A DNA stretch of 64,000 nt from Tumebacillus avium (GTDB lineage Bacteria; Bacillota; Bacilli; Tumebacillales; Tumebacillaceae). Below are positions 1-7,149 of the stretch, piece after piece. Numbering within the stretch: position 1 is the first letter of the stretch; each line of letters opens with the position of its first letter. The translations under genes were made by a program, and so were the position numbers. The DNA lies in NCBI RefSeq assembly GCF_002162355.1, contig NZ_CP021434.1:3158001-3222000 (forward strand), in the 5' to 3' direction. Below the pieces are notes generated by a model, which was not told the DNA's origin, ran no database searches, and saw only the letters and a program-made list of their open reading frames with translations.

Positions 1-29
1 ATTTATTTTAGCATAGATGAGACTCTCTT

Positions 30-59
30 TCGACAAACTGCGGATACTAGTGATAAAAT
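30..59 (+). promoter_or_regulatory. sigma-A-type promoter overlapped by a Spo0A-box core
   Basis: A -35-like TCGACA (30-35) and a -10-like TAAAAT (54-59) are separated by 18 bases. TTCGACA (29-35), the reverse complement of the Spo0A-box core TGTCGAA, covers the -35 element. Spo0A bound here would be expected to repress the downstream gene. The promoter match is moderate and regulation is inferred. Confidence 0.4.
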
Positions 60-84
60 TTAGAGAAAGAACGGAGGAATCGAA

Positions 85-474
85 TTGACGATGGAATCGC
101 TTGACATGTTTGAACCGGTCAGCGGGCTGGAAGATCTGGTGCAGATCTTGGAGACCTTGTTTGCGGATGACCGGGTGAGTGTGCGTTTGGAAATGCAGAT
201 GGAGCGCGGAGAAGCGGTGACCGAGCTCGTGCTGGCACAGTTTAACGGCAGGCTTGACCTGTGCGATATCGTGATGTCGGAGCTGGAAGAAGAAGTGGCG
301 CTGGAATTTTTGTTTCAGGAGATGAGCGGGCCGGAAGAGGCAGAGGAGCCAAGCGTCGTGACGATGCCGATCGACCCGCAGGATACGGAAGTTGACCTGC
401 ATGAGCAGAAAGTGACGCTGGAGAGCGGACTGTTTACGCTGACGCTGACTCGTCTGCCCAAAGACCTCGCATGA
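85..474 (+). CDS. hypothetical acidic protein, 129 aa
   Basis: I do not recognise this family. The protein is strongly acidic, with many Glu and Asp and a Glu-rich middle (about residues 66-85), and has no signal peptide or membrane segment, so it is probably cytosolic. The TTG at 85 is preferred because GGAGG at 73-77 sits 7 bases upstream; ATG at 91 is the alternative. The last four bases overlap the start of the NUDIX gene (ATGA), so the two are probably co-translated. A possible Spo0A box lies in the promoter. Confidence 0.75.
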   Translation: MTMESLDMFEPVSGLEDLVQILETLFADDRVSVRLEMQMERGEAVTELVLAQFNGRLDLCDIVMSELEEEVALEFLFQEMSGPEEAEEPSVVTMPIDPQDTEVDLHEQKVTLESGLFTLTLTRLPKDLA

Positions 475-859
475 AACAGCTCGTCGTCACAGCTGCTGTG
501 ATCGAAAAGGACGGGCGTGTGCTGGTCGCCCAGCGCAAGCCCGACGCCCATATGGGGCTGAAGTGGGAGTTTCCGGGCGGCAAGTTGGAGTGGGGCGAAG
601 ATCCGCGGGCCGGGCTGGTGCGGGAGATCGCCGAAGAGCTTGGCATCGAGATCGCGGTCGAAGAAGTGCTGGAAGTGGTGTCTCATACGTATGAAGACCG
701 CCACATCGTGCTGATCGGCTACCGCTGCCGCTACCTGCGGGGGAACTGCGCCGCCTGGATGTGTATGATGTCCGCTATGTGGAACCGCAGGAACTGAAGC
801 TGCTGGACATGGCGCCGGCCGACTGGCCGATCGTGGACAAACTGCTCGGCAGCAGCTAG
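471..859 (+). pseudogene. MutT-family NUDIX hydrolase, broken by a -1 frameshift
   Basis: The first 90 codons carry the NUDIX box (GKLEWGEDPRAGLVREIAEE region, about residues 38-58) of a MutT/8-oxo-dGTP or CTG pyrophosphohydrolase-like enzyme. The starting frame then runs into unrelated sequence and stops at 797. The normal C-terminus (ELRRLDVYDVRYVEP, later LLDMAPADWPIVDKLL) continues in the -1 frame from about 743 to the TAG at 857-859. The break is in the run of five G at 739-743; a sixth G would restore a protein of about 129 aa, the usual family length. The stop at 859 overlaps the convergent gene's stop, which supports it as the native end. This is either a real mutation or a homopolymer sequencing error. 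Confidence 0.8.
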
Positions 860-1158
860 AGGAGCGGACGTTCCGGCGAGTAAAAGTCGCTGTGCGTGTA
901 TTTGCCGGCGAGTTCGGCGAGCGTGAGGTGGCGCAGGTCGTAGAAGATCTCGGGAAGATCGGAGCCGACGTAAAACAGGGGATTGGACGCATAGCGCAGG
1001 TCGTATTCGCCTGGGGCTCCGGCCGCTTCCACGAGGTGGACTTCGACGTGCCCGTCAAAGATGGCGAGCGCGGTGTTGGGGGCGACCAGGCAGCCGGGAA
1101 TGCGGAAATGCCCGCCCGTTTCTTCGTTGGGCCAGCGGATCAGGATCAGAGATTGCAT
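856..1158 (-). CDS. hypothetical protein, 100 aa
   Basis: Function is unknown. The protein looks globular and soluble: it starts MQSLILIRWPNEETGG and contains an Asn-Thr-Ala-Leu-Ala-Ile-Phe-Asp-Gly strand/turn and several aromatic residues. GGGAGGT lies 8 bases upstream of the ATG on the minus strand, which supports this strand over the overlapping plus-strand frame (892-1176). It is convergent with the NUDIX gene, and the two stop codons overlap. Confidence 0.65.
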   Translation of the reverse strand: MQSLILIRWPNEETGGHFRIPGCLVAPNTALAIFDGHVEVHLVEAAGAPGEYDLRYASNPLFYVGSDLPEIFYDLRHLTLAELAGKYTHSDFYSPERPLL

Positions 1159-1282
1159 CGTGTGATACCTCCCTAGCAGGAATGGGGTGCGCTTGGTATA
1201 ATGGGTGCCGCAGAGGGTGTTTTTGGTAGTTTGATTATAGGTTGAAACTATAGTGTGAGTCGAAAGGTTGAGGGGTGAAGGG

Positions 1283-1323
1283 GAGCGGAGAGGTGGTATT
1301 AGCTCTCGTAGGCGCTCTTTTTT
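1283..1323 (+). terminator. nested hairpin with T-run ahead of the XRE gene
   Basis: GAGCG (1283-1287) pairs with CGCTC (1313-1317) and GAGAG (1288-1292) pairs with CTCTC (1303-1307), followed by TTTTTT. The hairpin lies about 50 bases before the XRE start. It may be a leader attenuator, or the end of a short transcript from a TATAAT at 1197-1202. Confidence 0.55.
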
Positions 1324-1374
1324 GCCTGTCAGGGTCGTTTTTTCGTGAGAACGTGTGTTCGGAGGTGCGGGAAC

Positions 1375-1746
1375 ATGTCAGAGCTGGGAGAGCGCATTCG
1401 CCGGGCGCGCCAGAGCCGGAATATCACGGGCGCGCAGCTGGCCGGGTGCATCGGCGTGTCGGCCAACTATATCAGCGAACTGGAGCGCGGGGTGAAGAAA
1501 AACCCTTCGATGCAGGTGATCGCCGGGCTCGCGGAAGTGCTGGGCTGTCCGGTCGATTACTTTTTCGGGGTGGAAGAGAAGCGGTTGAGCGATTACATAC
1601 CGGAAGATTTGAGCGGCTATGTGCGGGAGTCGATCGTGGCGAGGTACGGAGCGCAGGAGCGCGACCTGCATGAGCTGGGCGACGCTGAGATGATGGAGGC
1701 GCTCGTCGGGTATCTGCGGGAGATGAAGAACAGATCGGAAGGATGA
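1375..1746 (+). CDS. XRE-family helix-turn-helix regulator
   Basis: This is a 123-aa DNA-binding protein. An N-terminal Xre/Cro-type helix-turn-helix occupies about residues 1-62 (IRRARQSRNITGAQLA, then SANYISELERG, then VIAGLAEVLGCPVDYFFG), followed by a short helical tail of unknown role, perhaps for oligomerisation or partner binding. ATG 1375 is chosen because GGAGGTG at 1361-1367 is spaced 7 bases from it. The gene overlaps the next one by ATGA, so the small membrane protein downstream is a likely functional partner. It is preceded by a terminator-like hairpin. SinR/ImmR-like proteins are the nearest familiar comparison, but no target can be assigned. Confidence 0.88.
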   Translation: MSELGERIRRARQSRNITGAQLAGCIGVSANYISELERGVKKNPSMQVIAGLAEVLGCPVDYFFGVEEKRLSDYIPEDLSGYVRESIVARYGAQERDLHELGDAEMMEALVGYLREMKNRSEG

Positions 1747-1994
1747 GTGGCGTGAAGAAAGGATTGTTCTGGGGCGCTGCTCTGCTCGTGGAAGTCGTGC
1801 TGCTCGTCATCTTGTACATGCGGTACAAAGATGTGGAGTGGCGGATCTTCCTCGTGCAGGGCCAGCAGGCGTACCGCTATGCGGAGCTGCATCAAGAGTG
1901 GCTCGCCTATTCGGGCGGCATGGTGCTGATCGGCCTGGCGCTGCCGTTTACGGTGTATTTTTTGCTCGGCGCGCTGCGCAGGAAGAAAGGGTGA
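1743..1994 (+). CDS. small membrane protein with two predicted TM segments
   Basis: An 83-aa hydrophobic protein with predicted transmembrane helices at about residues 8-25 and 57-77 and a basic tail (RRKKG). I do not recognise the family. It is translationally coupled to the XRE regulator (ATGA overlap at 1743-1746), so it could sense or modulate a membrane signal for that regulator; this is inference from arrangement only. The ogt gene starts 7 bases after its stop, suggesting one transcript. Confidence 0.7.
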   Translation: MSGVKKGLFWGAALLVEVVLLVILYMRYKDVEWRIFLVQGQQAYRYAELHQEWLAYSGGMVLIGLALPFTVYFLLGALRRKKG

Positions 1995-2001
1995 GCGGGA
2001 G

Positions 2002-2496
2002 ATGAAGATCGGATATGACACGGTTGCCACGCCGCTTGGCGAGCTCTATGTGGCGGTCGACGAGACCGGCGTGCGCAAGGTGGCGATGACGGCTGAGGAG
2101 TGGGAAGCGTACGCTGCCGAGCTGGGCGGGGTGCCGCGGGATGCGGAGATGTGCAGCGAAGCGGTGCGGCAGCTCAAGGAGTATTTTCAAGGAGCGCGCC
2201 GCGAGTTTGACCTGCCCTTGTCGGTGCACGGCACGCCGTTTCGCAAGCAGGTCTGGGCGGCGTTGTGCGAGATTCCTTACGGGGAAGTGCGCAGCTATGG
2301 CCAGATCGCCGAGCGAATCGGCAAGCCGAAAGGGCCGCGTGCGATCGGCCAGGCCAACCGCAACAATCCGCTGCCGATCCTGATTCCCTGCCACCGCGTG
2401 ATCGGCAAAAACGGCGACCTCGTCGGCTATGCCGGCCCGCGCACCGATCTGAAAAGCGTGCTGCTGGAACTGGAAGGCGTATTGCCTGCAAAATAA
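2002..2496 (+). CDS. ogt: methylated-DNA--protein-cysteine S-methyltransferase
   Basis: A 164-aa suicide repair enzyme that moves O6-alkyl groups from guanine (and O4-alkyl from thymine) onto its own cysteine. The family active-site motif IPCHRVIG is present near residues 128-135, with the downstream G-D-L-V-G-Y-A-G segment. The N-terminal ribonuclease-like domain and C-terminal winged-helix DNA-binding domain (QVWAALCEIPYGEV region) are both complete. The reading frame follows the small membrane gene closely and is closed by a hairpin terminator. No Ada-type regulatory domain is fused to it. Confidence 0.93.
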   Translation: MKIGYDTVATPLGELYVAVDETGVRKVAMTAEEWEAYAAELGGVPRDAEMCSEAVRQLKEYFQGARREFDLPLSVHGTPFRKQVWAALCEIPYGEVRSYGQIAERIGKPKGPRAIGQANRNNPLPILIPCHRVIGKNGDLVGYAGPRTDLKSVLLELEGVLPAK

Positions 2497-2497
2497 G

Positions 2498-2524
2498 GCT
2501 CGGGAGCTGACCCGGGCTTTTTTT
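2498..2524 (+). terminator. terminator after ogt
   Basis: GCTCGGG (2498-2504) pairs with CCCGGGC (2511-2517), one G-T wobble, followed by seven T. Confidence 0.75.
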
Positions 2525-2535
2525 GCTGCTATACC

Positions 2536-2564
2536 TTGTATAGTGAGGTAGTTCGTTATATGAT
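2536..2564 (+). promoter_or_regulatory. sigma-A promoter of the PadR operon
   Basis: TTGTAT (2536-2541) and TATGAT (2559-2564) are separated by exactly 17 bases. The predicted start near 2571 leaves a very short leader. PadR proteins commonly bind their own promoters, so autoregulation is plausible. Confidence 0.7.
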
Positions 2565-2585
2565 GGTGATGTGGGGGTGGAAGTG

Positions 2586-2924
2586 GTGAATTTTGACAAA
2601 GAAGTGCTCAAAGGCTACATCGACATCATCTTGTTAAGCATGCTGGCCGACCGCCCGAAGTATGGGTTCGAGCTGGCCAAGCAGGCGCGCGAGACGAGCG
2701 GCGGCAGCTTTGAAATGAAAGAGGCGACGCTGTACATCGCCTTGAAGCGTTTGGAGAAACAGGGATATGCCACCTCGTTTTGGGAGGACTCGATCAGCGG
2801 CGGCGGACGGCGCAAATACTACCGCCTGACCGAGGAAGGCCTGGCGCGGGTGCGCGGCAAAAAGCAGGAATGGGAATACCTCAAGGGGATGATCGACCGA
2901 TTTCTGAAGGAGGTGGAGCTGTGA
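2586..2924 (+). CDS. PadR-family transcriptional regulator
   Basis: A 112-aa winged-helix repressor of the PadR family. The start reads MNFDKEVLKGYIDIILLSML, with the typical PadR elements YGFELAKQ, EATLYIALKRLEKQGY and GGGRRKYYRLTEEG (wing), then a C-terminal dimerisation helix. GTG 2586 is chosen over GTG 2571 because the predicted transcription start is near 2571 and the family normally begins at this point. The last four bases (GTGA) overlap the next gene, a membrane protein, giving the classic PadR plus membrane-effector pair. A well-placed sigma-A promoter lies immediately upstream. Confidence 0.88.
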   Translation: MNFDKEVLKGYIDIILLSMLADRPKYGFELAKQARETSGGSFEMKEATLYIALKRLEKQGYATSFWEDSISGGGRRKYYRLTEEGLARVRGKKQEWEYLKGMIDRFLKEVEL

Positions 2925-3826
2925 GCAAGCAAGAGCGAGAGAATGAACAGAAACTGAGCCGCACGGCGCAGGAGCAAATCGCCCGGCAGGTGGAGCGGCT
3001 GTGCAGGCATCTTGACGAGCCGGAAGCGGTGGTCCGGGAATTTCGCGAGGAGATGACCGGCAATCTGACCCTGAGCGTGGAAGACCTGCTGGCAGCCGGG
3101 TTGCCGGAAGTGGAGGCGGTACGACAGGCGCTGGAGCGCTTCGGCGAACCGCAGCGGGTGACGGAGGAATTGGAGAGCTTGTACCGGATTCGCAAAAATT
3201 ATGCGAACTGGCTGCTGAAGACGGCGCTGGTCTGCGGAGTGCTGGGGATGCTGGTGTTCGGGAGCTTTTTTGCCTGGAATAAGGGACTGCATCTCATTGC
3301 GGTGAAACAGGTGAACCACGAGTTGTTCGCAGATGTCGAGGCTGGCAAAGTCGGCACCGAGATCACGCCGGAGATCAAAGCGAAATTGCAGGCGGCGGTG
3401 GATGACAATCTGTCTCTGCGCAGCGCATCGGCGGTCATCCGCGATATGAAGCGCACCGTGCCCTTTACCTACCACTATCCCGCGAATTCGCCGCTTGATA
3501 CGACCGGCGGAGTACAGCGGGTGGACGGACTCTTTTTCTATACCTTTTACACCGGCGCAATGATCCCGATCGGCGATCAGGGCCGAGGACTCGACGTGTC
3601 GCTGCAGCAATGGCTGTTCAGCAGCGGCTATTTCATGCTCGGCTATGTGTTTGTTTTTGCCTATTGGGTGCTGTTTGCGGCATGGGGCATTCTCAATGTG
3701 TACTCGCGGCGTCCGATCACCGTATTTTGGGCGCTGATGATCATTTTGTTTAACGCGCTTGGGTATTACGCCTACCTGAAACTGCGGCAACTTTCAATCT
3801 TTCGTCCGGCGCTTGCCAAATCTTGA
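2921..3826 (+). CDS. membrane protein partnered with PadR
   Basis: A 301-aa protein starting at GTG 2921, with AAGGAGGTGGAG just upstream inside padR. The N-terminal part, about residues 1-90, is charged and resembles the permease-prefix/DUF1700-like helical domain (ERLCRHL, then VEAVRQALERFGEP) found in membrane proteins cotranscribed with PadR. Predicted transmembrane helices lie at about 97-117, 225-250 and 262-285, with an extracytoplasmic domain between the first and second. The role is probably in envelope stress or antimicrobial response, by analogy with other PadR-linked proteins. The exact function is unknown. Confidence 0.75.
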   Translation: MSKQERENEQKLSRTAQEQIARQVERLCRHLDEPEAVVREFREEMTGNLTLSVEDLLAAGLPEVEAVRQALERFGEPQRVTEELESLYRIRKNYANWLLKTALVCGVLGMLVFGSFFAWNKGLHLIAVKQVNHELFADVEAGKVGTEITPEIKAKLQAAVDDNLSLRSASAVIRDMKRTVPFTYHYPANSPLDTTGGVQRVDGLFFYTFYTGAMIPIGDQGRGLDVSLQQWLFSSGYFMLGYVFVFAYWVLFAAWGILNVYSRRPITVFWALMIILFNALGYYAYLKLRQLSIFRPALAKS

Positions 3827-3896
3827 TTTTTTCTTATCATAGACACAGAAGGCATCACTCCCCTACATACAATGCTCCTAGAAGGAGCGTGGGAGC

Positions 3897-4646
3897 ATGG
3901 GGGAATTGAGCTATCAGGATCTGCTGGCCTTGTTTGGGATCGGCGGGGCGCATCCGGGCGGAATCGCGCTGACGGAAGCAGTGCTCGCCGGTGAAAGGCT
4001 GAAGAAGACGACGCGCGTGCTGGATGTCGGCTGCGGAACGGGGCAGACGGCAGCCTTTCTGGCGCGGACATACGGGTGTCAGGTGACGGCTGTCGATCTG
4101 CATCCGCTGATGCGCCAGAAGGCGCAGGAACGCTTTGCCAAAGAAAAGCTGCCGGTCAAACTGCTGAAAGGCGACGCCAACAAACTGCCGTTTCCAAGCG
4201 GGCGCTTCGACTTGGTGCTGGTCGAATCGGTCACAGTGTTCACCGACCTCGCCAAGTCGCTGAAAGAATACGCGCGGGTGCTCCGTCCGGGCGGGATCTT
4301 GCTCGATTTGGAGATGACGGCGGAACGCCCGCTGTCGGCGAAGGAACTGCAGGAGCTGCAAGGCGTGTATGGAACGAAACAGGTGCCGACCGAAGCGGAG
4401 TGGATCGGACGCCTGCAAAAAGCCGGGCTGCGCGACGTTCTTGCAGTCAAAGGCGGCACCGTCGCCTCCGCGCTGCCCGATGCAGAGTCGGGCGAAGGCG
4501 TCTGGCCGGAGTTCAACCCGTCAGAAGGCATCGACCCGGGCATCTACAAGATCTGGGAACGCCACCAGCAGGTGACCGAAAGCTTCAAGCACCGCTTGGG
4601 CTACCGCGTCTACCGGGCGAAAAAAGGGACGAAATCATCATCTTAA
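3897..4646 (+). CDS. class I SAM-dependent methyltransferase
   Basis: A 249-aa Rossmann-fold methyltransferase. Motif I is VLDVGCGTGQTAAFLA (about residues 41-56), followed by the acidic ribose-binding position (AVDLHP), the post-I motif GDANKLPFPSGRFDLVLVES, and the motif around LRPGGILLDLEMT. It belongs to the UbiE/COQ5-like broad family; the substrate cannot be read from sequence. AGAAGGAG lies just upstream of the ATG. It stands about 30 bases before the haem-oxygenase-like gene in the same direction, so the two may act on the same small molecule, which is inference. Confidence 0.87.
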   Translation: MGELSYQDLLALFGIGGAHPGGIALTEAVLAGERLKKTTRVLDVGCGTGQTAAFLARTYGCQVTAVDLHPLMRQKAQERFAKEKLPVKLLKGDANKLPFPSGRFDLVLVESVTVFTDLAKSLKEYARVLRPGGILLDLEMTAERPLSAKELQELQGVYGTKQVPTEAEWIGRLQKAGLRDVLAVKGGTVASALPDAESGEGVWPEFNPSEGIDPGIYKIWERHQQVTESFKHRLGYRVYRAKKGTKSSS

Positions 4647-4676
4647 CTCGATTTGAATGAAAGAAGGGCTTCAGCG

Positions 4677-5429
4677 ATGTCACAAACGATGAACGACTTG
4701 ATGGAACAACAAGTGCCGGTGTTTCAGACCTACAGAGAGGTCGAACAGGCTGTGATGGCCGCAGTGGAAAAAGAGATCATCAACGGCCGCTTTTTGAAAA
4801 CGCTGCACAACGGAGGTTATTCGGCAGCGCAGATCCGCGAGTTTGCACTGCAGTACAGCTACTACAGCCGCAACTTCCCGCGCGTGCTGGGCGCAGCTGT
4901 GGCTGCTGTCGAACCGCTCGACCGCTGGTGGGTGCCGCTGGTCGACAACCTCTGGGACGAAGCGGGGCGCGGCAATCCGAAAGGCTACCATTCCAAGATG
5001 TACCGCACGTTTTTGGAAAGCGTTGCGCCAGACGTCGCCGTCAGCGACGAACACGTGCCGGACTATCCGGTCGGCGGCGCGACGCAGAAAGCGGTGAAGT
5101 CGTTCCTCTCGTTTTTGAAAAGCGCCACCACCCTGGAAGCGATGGCGGCGGTTGGCCTCGGCTCGGAGCTGTTCGCAGGCCTCGTGATGGGCGAGATCGG
5201 GCAGGGATTGCGCCACCCGAATTACAACCAGGAGACGCGGGTCAATGTCGGCTTCTGGATGGCGCATGCCGATGAGCATGAGCCGCGCCACTATCAGCTC
5301 TGCAAAGACGTGCTGCTCGACTTCTCCTCCCCGGAGGAGTTGCAGACGATCTACCGGGCCGGCCTGACGATCGCGCTGTCGGAAGCCCGTTTTTATGATG
5401 AGCTGTACGAAGAGATGATAGCGAAATAA
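4677..5429 (+). CDS. haem-oxygenase-like diiron (iron-containing redox) enzyme
   Basis: A 250-aa all-helical protein of the TenA/PqqC/haem-oxygenase-like superfamily, most like the HDO (iron-containing redox enzyme) group. The visible metal-ligand pattern is WDEAGRGNPKGYHSKMY (Glu and His), a central TTLEAMAAVGLGSEL (Glu), and a C-terminal HADEHEPRHYQL cluster (Asp, Glu and two His). These are the positions used for a cofactor-assembled diiron centre in the family. ATG 4677 is supported by AGAAGGG 8 bases upstream. Members oxidise or cleave small molecules such as amino acids or fatty acids; the substrate here is unknown. A terminator follows. Confidence 0.8.
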   Translation: MSQTMNDLMEQQVPVFQTYREVEQAVMAAVEKEIINGRFLKTLHNGGYSAAQIREFALQYSYYSRNFPRVLGAAVAAVEPLDRWWVPLVDNLWDEAGRGNPKGYHSKMYRTFLESVAPDVAVSDEHVPDYPVGGATQKAVKSFLSFLKSATTLEAMAAVGLGSELFAGLVMGEIGQGLRHPNYNQETRVNVGFWMAHADEHEPRHYQLCKDVLLDFSSPEELQTIYRAGLTIALSEARFYDELYEEMIAK

Positions 5430-5443
5430 ATAATATAGCTTGG

Positions 5444-5479
5444 AAAGGTCATCCTAACGAGACATAGGATGGCCTTTTT
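5444..5479 (+). terminator. terminator after the diiron enzyme
   Basis: AAGGTCATCCT pairs with AGGATGGCCTT around an ACGAGACAT loop, followed by T5. Confidence 0.85.
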
Positions 5480-5508
5480 GCATGTTTTGACCGGAAGGGA
5501 GGCAGAAC

Positions 5509-7149
5509 GTGGTCCGCATCAGACGCAAAGGCAAAGCACAGCGCAAGCAGGCGATCAACGAGCGGAGATTCGAGGAGAAAGTGGAAGCGCTGGACGGAGA
5601 GGACCTGTCCGCCGCGCTTGATCAAAATTTGGCCTGGCTGCAAGAGCAGATGGGGCACAGCGACGATGTGGTCGTTCGCGAATTTTATTACGAAGGAGAC
5701 CGCCGGCTGCGCGCAGCGCTGGTGATGATCGACGGCTTGACCAACTCGGAGCGCATCCATGAAGACGTGCTGCGGTCGATGATGCTGACCGGGCCGGGCA
5801 CCCAGTCGCATCAGGAGTTTGAACCCGCGCAGGCGGCGCAGCACCTGATGCGCTATAAACTGCCGGTCGGGGAGGTCCGCACGATCCGCAAGCTGCGCGA
5901 CGTGATCAAAGTCGTGCTGTCCGGCGACACGGCGCTGCTCCTCGAGGGGTGTCAGGAAGCGCTCGTTATCTCCGCCAAAGGCTGGGCCAAGCGCGGCGTC
6001 GATGAGCCGAAAAGCGAATCGGTTGTGCGCGGCCCCCGCGATGCCTTCGGGGAGACAATCCGCACAAACACCGCTTTGCTTCGCCGGAGAATCAAGGACC
6101 CCGACCTGCGCATCAAAAACTTCACGGTCGGCACACGCAGCAACACCGATGTGGCGATCGTGTATATCGCCGGCGTCGCTCAACAGGGGATCGTCGATGA
6201 AGTGGAGCGCCGGATTTCAGAGATTGAACTGGACGGCATCTTTGAAGGCGGCTACATCGAGCAGTTCATCGAAGACAACCACTGGTCGCCGTTTCCGCAG
6301 ATTCAAAACACGGAACGTCCCGACAAAGCGTCCGCCAACCTGCTGGAAGGCAAAGTGATCATCCTGATCGACGGTTCGCCGTACTCCTTGATCGCCCCAA
6401 GCGTGCTGACCCAGTTTTACCACAGCCCGGAAGACTACTATGAGCGTTTTTTGATCTCGACCTTGCTGCGCTTCATTCGGGCGCTGTCGATGACGATGGC
6501 GCTGCTGTTGCCGTCGTTGTACATTTCGTTTTCCTCCTTTCACCCGGAGATGATCCCTTCCAAACTGGTGATCGCCATGGCGGCAGGGCGGGCGACAGTG
6601 CCGTTCCCGTCTGTCGTCGAGGCGTTTGCGATGGAAGTGTCGATCGAGATCCTCCGCGAGGCGAGCGTGCGCCTGCCCGGACCGATCGGCCCCACCATCG
6701 GCATCGTCGGGGCGTTGATCGTCGGGGAAGCGGCGGTGCAGGCGGGGATCGTTTCACCGATCATGGTCATCGTGGTGGCGCTGACGACGATCGGCTCCTT
6801 TGCAGCTCCTTCCTACAATGCGGCGATCGCGCTGCGCATGCTGCGCTTCCCGATCATGCTGCTCGCCGCGATGTTCGGCTTGTACGGCGTCATGCTGTTT
6901 TTGATCATCATCGTGGTGCATCTGTGTTCGCTGAAATCGTTTGGCGTGCCGTATCTGTCTCCCTTTTCACAAGGGTCGTTCCGCGCGCTTGGCGATTCGT
7001 TGATTCGGATTCCGCTTTACAAGATGACCAAACGGCCGGACGTGTTCTCACAGGACGCAGAACGCAAACGCACCAACTCTTCATCGGCGGAGGATATCGA
7101 CCATGACTCAGCAAGCAAAGGCCCGGCCGACCGGCCACAGGAAAAGTAA
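5509..7149 (+). CDS. GerA-family spore germination protein, A subunit
   Basis: A 546-aa A-subunit of a germinant receptor in the spore inner membrane. The long hydrophilic N-terminal domain (about residues 1-275) includes the typical LVIDGLTN-like segment (MIDGLTNSERI) and GVRTIRKL/LLLEG-like motifs. The membrane part that follows contains LPSLYISFSSFHPEMIP, RATVPFPSVVEAFAMEVSIEILREA and LPGPIGPTIGIVGALIVGEAAVQAGIVSP, all diagnostic of GerAA/GerKA. GTG 5509 follows AAGGGAGGC. It overlaps the B subunit by 47 bases, giving the normal A-B-C order. The germinant cannot be predicted. Confidence 0.93.
   Translation: MVRIRRKGKAQRKQAINERRFEEKVEALDGEDLSAALDQNLAWLQEQMGHSDDVVVREFYYEGDRRLRAALVMIDGLTNSERIHEDVLRSMMLTGPGTQSHQEFEPAQAAQHLMRYKLPVGEVRTIRKLRDVIKVVLSGDTALLLEGCQEALVISAKGWAKRGVDEPKSESVVRGPRDAFGETIRTNTALLRRRIKDPDLRIKNFTVGTRSNTDVAIVYIAGVAQQGIVDEVERRISEIELDGIFEGGYIEQFIEDNHWSPFPQIQNTERPDKASANLLEGKVIILIDGSPYSLIAPSVLTQFYHSPEDYYERFLISTLLRFIRALSMTMALLLPSLYISFSSFHPEMIPSKLVIAMAAGRATVPFPSVVEAFAMEVSIEILREASVRLPGPIGPTIGIVGALIVGEAAVQAGIVSPIMVIVVALTTIGSFAAPSYNAAIALRMLRFPIMLLAAMFGLYGVMLFLIIIVVHLCSLKSFGVPYLSPFSQGSFRALGDSLIRIPLYKMTKRPDVFSQDAERKRTNSSSAEDIDHDSASKGPADRPQEK

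Noticed and set aside
892..1176. Plus-strand 94-aa frame opposite the 100-aa minus gene
   Set aside because: No ribosome site; the minus frame has GGGAGGT at correct distance and more natural composition.
1283..1323. True T-box riboswitch
   Set aside because: The GGTGG core is present, but no specifier loop, stem I motifs or downstream amino-acid gene can be seen.
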